Source: a virus
IMG/VR virus record: IMGVR_UViG_3300047564_000967
Span: 1-32,335 of that record
Length of the DNA: 32,335 nt
Strand: one strand, 5' to 3'
Each line of letters opens with the position of its first letter. Positions within the stretch are counted from its first letter, which is position 1. The notes under the pieces are model-generated. The model was not told where the DNA came from. It was given only the letters and a program-made list of their open reading frames with translations, and made no database searches. Both the position numbers and the translations under genes were made by a program. This document shows positions 24,121 through 31,503 of the stretch, piece by piece.

Positions 24121-24427
24121 CGAAGATGCAGCGCAGATTATGCGCGAACTATTTGTAGTTCTAACTAAAAAGCATGAGGACTATGGTCCAATGAATATAG
24201 CAGGAGCGCCTGGCGGTCCTATGAACGGACTGCGAGTCCGTATGTATGACAAGATGGCTAGACTTAACAACCTAGTAGACAGCGGCGACACGCCGAACTA
24301 TGAATCCATTGAAGATACACTGATTGACCTAGCAAACTATGCCATAATTGGTTTACTTGTTCAGCGCAATCAGTGGGCTGGCATTCCAAATGGAGAACCA
24401 TATGAAGAGAGTCGTCGTCCTCAGTGA
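24110..24427 (+). CDS. Nucleotide-modification-associated protein (DUF1599/Nmad1-like)
   Basis: 105 residues. The segment KKHEDYGPMNIAGAPGGPMN followed by GLRVRMYDKMARLNNLV (residues about 20-56) and EDTLIDLANYAIIGLLV fits the DUF1599 / Nmad1 pattern known from phages. That family is linked by context to modified nucleotides; its exact reaction is not established. Here no thymidylate synthase-like or modifying gene is visible alongside it, so the partner may lie outside the window. It overlaps the phosphoesterase gene by 26 bases. Confidence 0.7.
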   Translation: MKDSEDAAQIMRELFVVLTKKHEDYGPMNIAGAPGGPMNGLRVRMYDKMARLNNLVDSGDTPNYESIEDTLIDLANYAIIGLLVQRNQWAGIPNGEPYEESRRPQ

Positions 24428-25139
24428 CTTACAGATTCCGTATCAAGATAACAAAGCAGTAGATGCAACTATAGACTTCATTGCCGACTACAAGCCAGAC
24501 GAACTATGGTGTGTAGGTGATGAATTAGATGCACCAGAACCTAGCCGTTGGAACAAAGGTATGGCTGGTGAATATGCAGGTACACTACAGCAAGGCATTG
24601 ATACAACAAAAGAAATCATAAGTGAATATAGAAAAGCACTAGGCAAGAAACCTTTTTATATCCAAAGGTCTAATCACACAGACCGCATTGACACTTACAT
24701 TCGTAAGTATGCCCCAGCGTTCAGCAGTCTCAAGTCACTAGAGATTGAAGAACTACTGGGGTATAATTCTTTAGGCGTGACATACCTACACAGGATGCAC
24801 GAGTTACTACCTGGTTGGGTGATGGCACACGGAGACGAAGGCAAGTTGTCGCAGACTCCTGGAAGTACAGCCTTGTCATTAGCCAAGCGTCTAGGCAAGT
24901 CAGTAGTCTGTGGGCACACGCATCGCGTGGGCTTACAACATGAAACAGTTGGCTTCTATGGTAAGACAAACACTCTCTTCGGTCTCGAAGTGGGGCATAT
25001 GATGGATATAAAGCAGGCTGATTACCTATCGGCAGGCACTGCCAACTGGCAGCAAGGCATTGGAATCCTAATAGAAAACAACAAAAAAGTTATTCCATAC
25101 GCAGTACCTATTATTAATGGCGAGGTACACCTTCCATAA
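24402..25139 (+). CDS. Calcineurin-like metallophosphoesterase
   Basis: 245 residues from ATG 24402, preceded by GGAGAA; an in-frame start at 24348 is less likely. Metal-site motifs in order: VLSDLQIPYQD (D9, with Gln at the usual His of DxH), CVGDELDA (D40), QRSNHTDR, WVMAHGDEG and VVCGHTHR. The DxQ variant recalls phage members of the superfamily. It would hydrolyse a phosphoester such as a nucleotide or DNA end; the substrate is unknown. TAATG joins it to the sigma-like gene. Confidence 0.8.
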   Translation: MKRVVVLSDLQIPYQDNKAVDATIDFIADYKPDELWCVGDELDAPEPSRWNKGMAGEYAGTLQQGIDTTKEIISEYRKALGKKPFYIQRSNHTDRIDTYIRKYAPAFSSLKSLEIEELLGYNSLGVTYLHRMHELLPGWVMAHGDEGKLSQTPGSTALSLAKRLGKSVVCGHTHRVGLQHETVGFYGKTNTLFGLEVGHMMDIKQADYLSAGTANWQQGIGILIENNKKVIPYAVPIINGEVHLP

Positions 25140-25792
25140 TGAATTACATTTCAGAGTATAATGATTTAGTTCAGCAGTTAGCGTCAGAATATGCACGCAG
25201 ATACAGCATGCTTGAACTAGATGACATTGGTCAAGAGTTATGGGTCTGGTTCGTATCTCATCCACGTAAGTACAAAGAGTGGTCAGAGTTAGAACAAAAA
25301 GACAAAGACAAACTCATTGCCAAGTCACTAAGGAACGCAGCCCTTAAGTTCTGCGAACGAGAGAAAGCAAGGAAAGTTGGGTACGATTCGTCCGATTTGT
25401 ATTACTATGATGTGTCTGTAGTAGAGGCTTTTCTTCCATCAATTATTGCTGGAACCTATGCAATTCCTACAAGCATTCAAGATTTAAATTCAAAGTTTGG
25501 TACTGGTAATGCTGCGGAAGGCAACAACTGGCTTTCTTTACGAAGCGATATTGCATTAGCGTTTGATAAACTATCAGATGCTAAGCAGAATATCTTACGA
25601 CTTCGCTTTAGTATTGATTCACCAGACTGGTCGCTGTTAGCCAAGGACATGGATAGCACACCAGATGGCGCACGCATGAAAGTGCAACGCGCTATTAACT
25701 CATTGGTTAAAAACCTAGGTGGCTGGCGACCATACAATGAGCCAGATAGTATTCAATCAGAAGCAGGGGAAGAACAAAATGTCAGTGATTGA
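25139..25792 (+). CDS. Sigma-factor-like transcription protein
   Basis: 217 residues. Residues about 5-45 resemble sigma region 2 (RRYSMLELDDIGQELWVWFV). The C-terminal part, residues about 140-195, resembles region 4: LSDAKQNILRLRFSIDSPDW, then SLLAKDMDSTPDGARMKVQR, a helix-turn-helix with a helix that would read a -35 box. The loop between is longer than usual and not sigma-like. It may direct host RNA polymerase to late phage promoters such as the leftward virion and lysis operons. An alternative is a non-sigma DNA-binding protein. Confidence 0.65.
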   Translation: MNYISEYNDLVQQLASEYARRYSMLELDDIGQELWVWFVSHPRKYKEWSELEQKDKDKLIAKSLRNAALKFCEREKARKVGYDSSDLYYYDVSVVEAFLPSIIAGTYAIPTSIQDLNSKFGTGNAAEGNNWLSLRSDIALAFDKLSDAKQNILRLRFSIDSPDWSLLAKDMDSTPDGARMKVQRAINSLVKNLGGWRPYNEPDSIQSEAGEEQNVSD

Positions 25793-25841
25793 AACATATT
25801 TAGAATGGTTGACAATACATGAATCAGAAGCAGGTGAATGA
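25779..25841 (+). CDS. Tiny 20-residue ORF, doubtful
   Basis: A 20-residue ORF (ATG 25779) after GGGGAAGAAC, bridging the sigma-like gene and the next one; it overlaps both. It may merely couple translation of the zinc-ribbon gene that follows, or be noise. Confidence 0.25.
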   Translation: MSVIETYLEWLTIHESEAGE

Positions 25842-26010
25842 CCTAAGAGGCGAACCAACATTCGCCTGCATATGTGGTTGCGCAATGTTCCGCATCAATG
25901 TAATGTGGGACCAAGAAACCAGAGCAGTTGGCTGGTATGATTTAGCACAAGAATGTGTAGAGTGCGGTACGATAACAACCGCACCTACTGAAATAGATGG
26001 GTGTGAGTAA
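25819..26010 (+). CDS. Small zinc-ribbon protein
   Basis: 63 residues from ATG 25819; GTG 25834 is another possible start. Two cysteine groups, CICGC (residues 17-21) and CVECG (47-51), give a four- to five-Cys metal site around a short beta segment (MFRINVMWDQETRAVGWYDL). The fold resembles a rubredoxin or zinc-ribbon knuckle. It shares TAATG with the following FmdB-like gene, so the two are coupled. Function unknown. Confidence 0.6.
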   Translation: MNQKQVNDLRGEPTFACICGCAMFRINVMWDQETRAVGWYDLAQECVECGTITTAPTEIDGCE

Positions 26011-26171
26011 TGCCGTTGTACGATTTCAAATGCGGTACTTGTAGTGAGGTTATAGAAACAAATGAAAACATACCACCAGTTTGTGGAACGTGTAGTGGAA
26101 CTATGCAACGCATCTGGTCTTCTCCAGCAATTAAGTTTAATGCACCAGGCTTTTACTCAACAGGAGGATAA
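26010..26171 (+). CDS. FmdB-family zinc-ribbon protein
   Basis: 53 residues, matching the FmdB putative regulatory family: MPLYDFKCGTC start, VCGTCSGTMQRIWSSPAIKF middle and the FNAPGFYSTGG end, all characteristic. Two CxxC pairs bind one zinc. FmdB proteins are thought to act in regulation, though mechanism is poorly known. TAATG overlaps join it to the gene before and to whiB after, so a zinc-ribbon, FmdB and WhiB trio is produced together. Confidence 0.8.
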   Translation: MPLYDFKCGTCSEVIETNENIPPVCGTCSGTMQRIWSSPAIKFNAPGFYSTGG

Positions 26172-26437
26172 TGTATACATTCGGCGAAGAAGCAAACTGC
26201 AATGGTATAGATACAGAGTTATTTTTTACAGACGAAAGCAAAATATACAGAGAACTATCACTATTAAAAAGAGTATGCGGTAATTGCACAGTCCAAGCCG
26301 AGTGTCTTGACTATGCCCTGCACCATGCGGTGCTAGGTTGGTGGGGTGGGACATCAGAAAAAACCCGCAGAGCGTTACAACAAAAACTTAATATCAGTCC
26401 AGAGCCAGTACTAATTACAGAGAAGTGGATAGCATAA
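26171..26437 (+). CDS. whiB: WhiB-family iron-sulfur transcription regulator
   Basis: 88 residues with the four WhiB cysteines, C10, C36, C39 and C45 (CGNC and CxxC spacing RVCGNCTVQAEC), the GWWGG turn (residues 56-60) and the basic helix after it. WhiB proteins are confined to actinobacteria and their phages and bind the principal sigma factor through a [4Fe-4S] cluster, altering promoter choice. This is the clearest host signal in the window. It is placed next to a phage sigma-like factor, so both could redirect host polymerase. TAATG overlaps both neighbours. Confidence 0.88.
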   Translation: MYTFGEEANCNGIDTELFFTDESKIYRELSLLKRVCGNCTVQAECLDYALHHAVLGWWGGTSEKTRRALQQKLNISPEPVLITEKWIA

Positions 26438-26676
26438 TGGTATTAGAAATTGCACTAGGAGCATTCCTAGGTCTAGTTATATTTGATGTAGTCAAAGACG
26501 TATCAGATTTTCTTTCTACAAAATGGAGGGCACACCAGTCACGCAAGCGACTAGAGCAGTTCCTTGACGAATTGCATGACGCACCACGCTATGAGTACAA
26601 ATTGCCCGCTTCTAAGCGTAAGCCAGTAGCCAAGAAGGCAGCAGCCAAGAAGAAGCCAGTTAAAAAGCGTAAGTAA
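26437..26676 (+). CDS. Membrane protein with Lys-rich tail
   Basis: 79 residues from ATG 26437, which overlaps the whiB stop (TAATG); GTG 26425 is less likely. One hydrophobic span (LEIALGAFLGLVIFDVV, about 3-19) is followed by a helical linker and a tail of about 20 residues that is almost all Lys, Ala and Pro (KRKPVAKKAAAKKKPVKKRK). The tail resembles histone H1 or actinobacterial HU tails and would bind nucleic acid or acidic lipid, so the protein could tether DNA to the membrane. Last gene before the convergent terminator. Role inferred. Confidence 0.55.
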   Translation: MVLEIALGAFLGLVIFDVVKDVSDFLSTKWRAHQSRKRLEQFLDELHDAPRYEYKLPASKRKPVAKKAAAKKKPVKKRK

Positions 26677-26680
26677 AAAC

Positions 26681-26727
26681 AAAAAAGACCCCCGTCAGGT
26701 AGGTTAATGTACCTGAACGGGGGCTTT
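26681..26727 (-). terminator. Convergent terminator between early and lysis arms
   Basis: CCCCCGT (26689-26695) with CAGGTA (26696-26701) pairs with TACCTG (26710-26715) and ACGGGGG (26717-26723), a 13-bp stem with one bulged A and an 8-base loop. Leftward transcription meets a long T-run (the A-rich bases 26675-26686 on the plus strand). Rightward transcription meets only CTTTC. So it is a strong terminator for the lysis arm and a weaker one for the early arm. A second small hairpin, GGGGC/GCCCC at 26739-26754, lies beside it. Confidence 0.8.
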
Positions 26728-26769
26728 CGTGTCTCTACGGGGCTTCTATGCCCCTAAAACGGGGTGTTT

Positions 26770-26961
26770 CTACTTGGCTATGCGACCAAATTCCTTGGCT
26801 TTAGGGTCTAAAGCCTTCCAGATTGGAGCAATAAAGGCAGACGCAAAGGCGTATGCCAGTACCTTAGGGTCAGTAATTCCTGCTGCATAGAGTGCTACTA
26901 CTGATGGGACAGCAGCACGTGCATATGTAGTTGCGATTGCGATTAACTTAGTTGTGTTCAT
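26770..26961 (-). CDS. Small holin-like membrane protein
   Basis: 63 residues, hydrophobic, with two likely helical segments: AVPSVVALYAAGI (about 17-29) and VLAYAFASAFIAPIWKAL (about 34-51). The ends are charged, with a basic C-terminus (DPKAKEFGRIAK). It follows the CHAP endolysin and is the last gene of the lysis cassette. Short proteins of this shape in actinobacterial phages are usually called holins; it could instead be an antiholin. AAAGGA precedes the ATG. Confidence 0.6.
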   Translation of the reverse strand: MNTTKLIAIATTYARAAVPSVVALYAAGITDPKVLAYAFASAFIAPIWKALDPKAKEFGRIAK

Positions 26962-26975
26962 TTATTATCCTTTAC

Positions 26976-27485
26976 TTAAGACTTGAATACGGGCTTGCCA
27001 AAGCCCACGATAAATACTGGCAGTGACTTCTTTAATGTAGCGCCATTCTTTTTCTTGTATGCACGCTTCTTAAGGCAGACTTCGCCTCCGTTGCGCTGGT
27101 CGCCCTTTTTATCTGGGCTGGTATTACCTTCGATACAAGTTACAGTTCCGTCTCCGTTGTCTCTAACCACGATTCCAACATGGCTAATGCGGTCAATACC
27201 ATCGTTGGGAAAATCAAAGAAAACAATATCCCCAGGTAGTGGAGTCGCTTCATCTACTTTCTCCCAAGCATTCTTTTTAATGAACGCTTGTGCTCCCGCC
27301 AGAGTGCTGACCACATTAGGAATCTTAAGTCCCACTTCATTTGCACACCAATTCACGAACGAGCCACACCAAGGTAGGAAGTTAGCCTTGGTAAATGCTC
27401 CGTACTTTGTCTCGTTATCTTTTGGACCTTCAATGACACCGACTTCCGCACGTGCCACTTTAATAAAGTCATTACGTTGACCCAT
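26976..27485 (-). CDS. CHAP-domain endolysin
   Basis: 169 residues from ATG 27485, which directly follows the previous stop (TAATATG); an in-frame start at 27527 would overlap the holin-like gene. A CHAP (Cys/His amidohydrolase) domain covers most of it: FLPWCGSFVNW gives C40 and DRISHVGIVVRDN gives H102, followed by TCIEGNTS, the expected polar position. It cleaves the peptide part of peptidoglycan, most likely as amidase or endopeptidase. There is no separate wall-binding domain and no signal peptide, so export depends on a holin. The basic C-terminal 25 residues may help wall binding. Confidence 0.85.
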   Translation of the reverse strand: MGQRNDFIKVARAEVGVIEGPKDNETKYGAFTKANFLPWCGSFVNWCANEVGLKIPNVVSTLAGAQAFIKKNAWEKVDEATPLPGDIVFFDFPNDGIDRISHVGIVVRDNGDGTVTCIEGNTSPDKKGDQRNGGEVCLKKRAYKKKNGATLKKSLPVFIVGFGKPVFKS

Positions 27486-27486
27486 A

Positions 27487-27729
27487 TTATTCACTCGCTT
27501 TCTTATCAACCTTAGCAAAGGCTGCATTAATCTCTTCTGATGTCAGGCTTCCGTCTGCTAGGTAGTAGCGGGCTAATGCCTCAAGTACTCGTGCCGCACC
27601 TAGTGCGCCCGCGAGTGCTGCTGCCTGCCATACTTCAATACCAACTAGCGAACCAGCACCAATAACTCCAAGAGATTCTGCTGCAATTACAGCAAAGATT
27701 CGCATCATTACATTCTTAAATGTATCCAT
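27487..27729 (-). CDS. r1t-type holin-like protein
   Basis: 80 residues resembling the r1t holin family: a first helix (NVMMRIFAVIAAESLGVIGA), a short turn, and a second hydrophobic segment (EVWQAAALAGALGAARVLEA), then a polar tail (DGSLTSEEINAAFAKVDKKASE). Two membrane segments would let it assemble into the lysis lesion. It sits immediately before the endolysin gene, and its ATG shares TAATG with the previous gene's stop. Confidence 0.7.
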   Translation of the reverse strand: MDTFKNVMMRIFAVIAAESLGVIGAGSLVGIEVWQAAALAGALGAARVLEALARYYLADGSLTSEEINAAFAKVDKKASE

Positions 27730-27902
27730 TATTCATCGTCCTTTAGGTTGCGTAAGTTAAGCGTGACAGTCCAGATGACTAGACAAATCACGATTGCATA
27801 ACCAACAACTGTCTTGGCAGAACCTTCAAGGACTACCCAAGCGACGAACATTCCAAGGAGTGTCCATAGTTGATTGGCAATATCTGATAGTAGTTTTTTC
27901 AT
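27729..27902 (-). CDS. Small two-span membrane protein
   Basis: 57 residues, very hydrophobic: LWTLLGMFVAWVVLEG (about 13-28) and TVVGYAIVICLVIWTVTLN (about 31-49), with a charged C-terminus (RNLKDDE). TAATG overlaps both neighbours. It is likely a lysis-cassette membrane protein, such as an antiholin or second holin; no family is certain. Confidence 0.6.
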   Translation of the reverse strand: MKKLLSDIANQLWTLLGMFVAWVVLEGSAKTVVGYAIVICLVIWTVTLNLRNLKDDE

Positions 27903-29287
27903 TATGGCTTTCTCCTATATGCTGCAGTCGCAGCAGCGCTTGCTGCTGCCTGTGTTGCTATACCACCTGCGATAATTGCAGATACGACTACTTCTTGTGC
28001 AGTCTCTCTTACTTCTGGTGGGAGGTCCGCCCCTACATTTCCGATGGCTGCGAGTGCAGCACCTGGGTCTGTAAATAATTCTTGCAGCAATGCTGCTGGG
28101 TCTTGCAATAAAGCCACGGCGATTGCAACTTCTGCCGTTACTACCACCCCATTATCCAGACTTACTGGTGTATCAGGTGCTAAACTTTCTAGGTCTACGT
28201 TACCTACACTTGGGGGTTCATATGAAGTATCAGTCGGAGATGCTGGCTCAGGTTCTACGGGTTGCTCTGTCTCGGTCACAAGAACTTCTTCAGTCTCTTC
28301 CTCAGAATCATCCTCAACTGGAGTATCCTGTAAACTCTCTTCATCAACAAGTAGTTCAGGTTCTTCGACAGGCAACTGCTCTTCAACAGTTTCTGGCTCT
28401 TCCACAATTTCAGGCTCTAGAGCGGGAGGTTCTTCCTCAACAACAGGCTCTTCCTCCACAACGAGTTCCTCTTCAGGCTCAGGCTCTGGTTCAGGAACCA
28501 CTGGAGGTGGGTCAGGTAGAACAACAGGGTCAGGGATTACGACTGGTACAGGCTCTGGTTGAGGCTGAGGCTCAGGTTGAGGTGCTGGCTGCGGAGCAGG
28601 TGCAGGAGTTGGTTCAGGTTCCGTTACCACAGGATGAGTGGGTACACTTGGTACAGACGGAGAAGGAGTAGGTTCAGATAGAATTGTATTTACTGATTGC
28701 GTTTCTACTGTTGGTGTCTCTACTGGCACTACAGGGGTTACTGTTTCGACAGTGGCGGTCTGCGTTTCGTGAGCGTCATGAGCAGGTGCTGTTGTTGTGT
28801 CAGGAAGTGGTGCGGTTGCAGTCGGAGAATCAACGACTGCAGTTAGAGAATCAACAACTGAAGGCGAAGGAGACGGAGATGGTTCGGGTTCGGCTTCAGG
28901 AGTTGGGCTAGGTGATGGAGTTGGTTCAGGGGTTGGCGTTGGGCTTGGTGTTGGTTCTGGTAATACGCCGTTATAATAACCCGAAGTAGTATCACTAAGA
29001 GTATCGCTGACATAAGTAGTAAATCCTGGAGGCGCATAGCCGCCTTCACAAAATAGTCTAGGAATATATCCCCTATTAGCAAAGAACTCTTGGCTGTTAT
29101 CCCATCCAATTTGATATGTCTGTTGAGTTCCTTCTTGATTAGCACAGGTTACATCAGTGTATGCAGTTGCTGCACTTGCTTGAGGACTCCAAAAGAATGA
29201 CGTGCCTAATACAATAAAAAATACTGCGTACTTACTTAGTCTTATTCTCACAGAGGATAAGGTAAATCTGGTCAACGCGTTGTTCAA
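27902..29287 (-). CDS. Secreted Pro/Glu-rich protein with signal peptide and C-terminal hydrophobic segment
   Basis: 461 residues from TTG 29287; GTG 29251 is an equally plausible start that cuts the overlap with the previous gene from 56 to 20 bases. Signal peptide: basic start, core AVFFIVLGTSFFW and cleavage after QASA (residue 39). A small folded head with two cysteines (C48, C80) follows. Residues about 109-360 are Pro/Glu/Thr/Ser-rich (PTPSP repeats, then Pro/Glu blocks). The C-terminal 95 residues include a hydrophobic stretch (VVVSAIIAGGIATQAAASA) and end YRRKP. It sits in the lysis cassette. A wall-spanning, spanin-like or surface protein is inferred. Confidence 0.6.
   Translation of the reverse strand: MNNALTRFTLSSVRIRLSKYAVFFIVLGTSFFWSPQASAATAYTDVTCANQEGTQQTYQIGWDNSQEFFANRGYIPRLFCEGGYAPPGFTTYVSDTLSDTTSGYYNGVLPEPTPSPTPTPEPTPSPSPTPEAEPEPSPSPSPSVVDSLTAVVDSPTATAPLPDTTTAPAHDAHETQTATVETVTPVVPVETPTVETQSVNTILSEPTPSPSVPSVPTHPVVTEPEPTPAPAPQPAPQPEPQPQPEPVPVVIPDPVVLPDPPPVVPEPEPEPEEELVVEEEPVVEEEPPALEPEIVEEPETVEEQLPVEEPELLVDEESLQDTPVEDDSEEETEEVLVTETEQPVEPEPASPTDTSYEPPSVGNVDLESLAPDTPVSLDNGVVVTAEVAIAVALLQDPAALLQELFTDPGAALAAIGNVGADLPPEVRETAQEVVVSAIIAGGIATQAAASAAATAAYRRKP
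28201..28963 (-). repeat. Pro/Glu/Thr-rich low-complexity tract
   Basis: About 250 residues made of short degenerate PTPSP, PEPQP and EEEPVVEEEP units inside the secreted protein. The coding strand is Pro-codon (CCN) and GAA/GAG rich, so the opposite strand shows long Ser/Thr/Gly-like open frames that are shadows, not genes. Such tracts form extended wall-crossing stalks. Confidence 0.7.
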
Positions 29288-29456
29288 CTCGGTCCAATCG
29301 TTCGGTGTTGATATTAACTGCGTCCCTCATCGAACCGCCACCATTCGGTTTAAGTTCTTCTAAGTAGTGCTTAACTAGCCATCTAATTGCTGCTGTAAAA
29401 CCACCAAGTAAAGTCATTATGGCTACGGCAAAGCCAGCCCATTCAGTTGCTGTCAT
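29232..29456 (-). CDS. Small membrane protein with coiled-coil tail
   Basis: 74 residues: one hydrophobic span (EWAGFAVAIMTLLGGFTAAI, about 5-24), then a charged helix with ERLDRVEQRVDQIYLILCEN, likely a coiled coil. The ATG shares TAATG with the preceding tail gene. It may belong to the lysis membrane proteins, in the shape of some phage holins or antiholins, or it may be a small tail-linked membrane factor. Confidence 0.6.
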   Translation of the reverse strand: MTATEWAGFAVAIMTLLGGFTAAIRWLVKHYLEELKPNGGGSMRDAVNINTERLDRVEQRVDQIYLILCENKTK

Positions 29457-31441
29457 TATACTGTCCTTACCACAATTGTAAGGATGCCACCATAACCATT
29501 GAACTTATCTGGTGGGGTTGTTCTTTTAAATGAAATGCCTTCGATTTGTACTTGGCGTAGTTCTTGTGTATTCAAATCCTGCCACAATACTACGTCACCG
29601 CTTTCTTCAATTGCTTCTAACTGCAGTAGGCGCTCATGCGCTCTGCCTTTATAGCCAGTAGTCACACCATTGCGGTCTGTTTCTGTGTCAAAGCAGTAAA
29701 CAGGAAACTGAATGATTCGCTGACGTGGCGTAGCAATAGTAGCCTTAGCCTGATAGCCCTTAAATATAGGACCAGTTGAGGTTGTAGTTGCATCACGCAC
29801 AAACAAAAACTTGTAAGCAATATACTCACGGGCGGTAGATGGCTGGTTAGTTCCAACCTCAACCTCTGGTACTTGTGAGTCATATGTAATGTGGTCGTAC
29901 TCTGTGCCGTCAATGTCAACAGTAAGCAGACCTAGCGACCCTTTAGAGAAGTCACCACGCCCAATAAGGCGTTTAAAGTTTTTAGGTTCTAGCGTGCCAT
30001 AACGGATATTACCTGTGGTTAAATAGCCAGTTGGACGCAAGACAGTTGCTGACTCAAAATAAATTGCACCATTTGTAGTATTGTATGCGGTTGAAAATGC
30101 TAGACGATTGGTAGTACCTATAAATGCAACTGCAGTTGTATAGTGCTCTTCGGTTTGTGTTACCTGCAAGTCATTTGCATATGCCATGCGTAAAGTAGTA
30201 ATCTCATTATCTAAATCTAAACGAATAAGACCACCATCTAGTGCACCAATACCAGATGCTGCCCAAACAAATCGGTCACGACCAGCAAAGTCATAGACTG
30301 GCTGGCTTGTTTCAATAATAAGTGGACCATAATCTAATGAACCATCTTGGTCATTAACCAAAGCAACACGGATACCCTTGCTAGTGCCAATGCACATGTA
30401 TCCTAGGTAGTAATATATCTTTTCAATGATTTCACCTGCTGGCAATTCAGCGGCAACTACTGCAGATGTGAGTGTCGGCATGACACCAGAGGTATTTAGT
30501 GTATACTTCTGTATAGTAGAATAGATACCAGAATGTCCCGCCGTGTAAATGGCGGGTCCAGATGCAGCAATAGATGTATAGTGATAGTTAACATTAGGGT
30601 TTGTATATACAGGTGTAGGTAATGCTGCTGCAGTTGTTGCTAACTCATAAACTTTATTATTAACACATAAAATAATACGGTCTTTAATAAATTCCATAGC
30701 AGCATATTGAATTACCAAACCAGTTTCTGTGAACATTGGTGATGGAATAGTAGAAGTACTGTCAGAAATTAACTTCTTATACATATGCAGTTTGTTGGCT
30801 CCGCCAGCAACTGCATTGGTTACCCAATAGTAATATACGCCATCATCACACATGGCATAAACAGGTTCTGCTCCACCAGCAATATAGTCAACAACATGAG
30901 CAATAGTTCCATCTTCTGAAATTCTGTCTATGTCGTATCCATCATGCATCAATACACCATTAGTTCCACTCCATTTAACCGAGCGGATATGTTGATTGGC
31001 ATGTTGATGGTCTGTACCAGTAACTGCTGTAGTTACTTCATGTGTGTTAACTACATCTTTAAGTAGTGTTACTTGTCCCTTAGTCCAGACATCTACACCT
31101 TGGCTATCAGCAAAGCGATATAAACCTGACTCATCATTAGTAGCAGGGTCAAAGAACTTAATGCCAGCGCCACCATGAAAAGACATCTGTGAGCGTAACC
31201 ACCAGCCAGTGAGCGACTGCTCACCAGGCTCATTGCCATTATCAAACTGGTCTTTACGAAATGGTGCAGTCTGGCGAGTAGCCTCATCTTTATCTGAGAT
31301 TGCAGATATAAACGGCATACCACCAACGGCTGTATCGTAAGAGATATTAGTGTTCTGCCAGACAGCATCTGTAGAAACAATACCAATGTCGGTAGTTAAG
31401 TCGTAAGTACCACCACCGTCTGTTATATCGCGACCAGCCAC
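29456..31441 (-). CDS. Tail protein, beta-rich (propeller-like repeats)
   Basis: 661 residues starting at GTG 31441 after AAGGAG. It is nearly all beta strand with repeating short motifs of aromatic and Gly-rich turns, for example DDGVYYYWVT, SGPAIYTAGHSGIYS, YMCIGTSKGIRVAL and RFVWAASGIGALDGG, spaced about 45 residues. This resembles a beta-propeller. The C-terminal 90 residues (ERLLQLEAIEESGDVVLWQD) may form a separate strand domain. It has no signal peptide. Similar proteins are annotated as minor tail proteins in actinobacterial phages. It sits after the glycine-rich tip gene, so it is likely part of the host-binding tail. Confidence 0.65.
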   Translation of the reverse strand: MAGRDITDGGGTYDLTTDIGIVSTDAVWQNTNISYDTAVGGMPFISAISDKDEATRQTAPFRKDQFDNGNEPGEQSLTGWWLRSQMSFHGGAGIKFFDPATNDESGLYRFADSQGVDVWTKGQVTLLKDVVNTHEVTTAVTGTDHQHANQHIRSVKWSGTNGVLMHDGYDIDRISEDGTIAHVVDYIAGGAEPVYAMCDDGVYYYWVTNAVAGGANKLHMYKKLISDSTSTIPSPMFTETGLVIQYAAMEFIKDRIILCVNNKVYELATTAAALPTPVYTNPNVNYHYTSIAASGPAIYTAGHSGIYSTIQKYTLNTSGVMPTLTSAVVAAELPAGEIIEKIYYYLGYMCIGTSKGIRVALVNDQDGSLDYGPLIIETSQPVYDFAGRDRFVWAASGIGALDGGLIRLDLDNEITTLRMAYANDLQVTQTEEHYTTAVAFIGTTNRLAFSTAYNTTNGAIYFESATVLRPTGYLTTGNIRYGTLEPKNFKRLIGRGDFSKGSLGLLTVDIDGTEYDHITYDSQVPEVEVGTNQPSTAREYIAYKFLFVRDATTTSTGPIFKGYQAKATIATPRQRIIQFPVYCFDTETDRNGVTTGYKGRAHERLLQLEAIEESGDVVLWQDLNTQELRQVQIEGISFKRTTPPDKFNGYGGILTIVVRTV

Positions 31442-31503
31442 GTTACTCCTTAGATAGAAAAATTAGTTGAGCAGTTTAAATCCAATGCTCAGGGATAAGT
31501 TAA

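Noticed and set aside
26062-26283. 73-residue plus-strand ORF overlapping the FmdB and whiB genes
   Set aside because: It is out of frame with two well-recognised coupled genes and has no ribosome site.
28044-28671. Long plus-strand frames rich in Ser/Thr/Gly or Leu/Gln across the Pro/Glu-rich gene
   Set aside because: They are antisense shadows of the low-complexity coding strand; no ribosome site, composition artefact.
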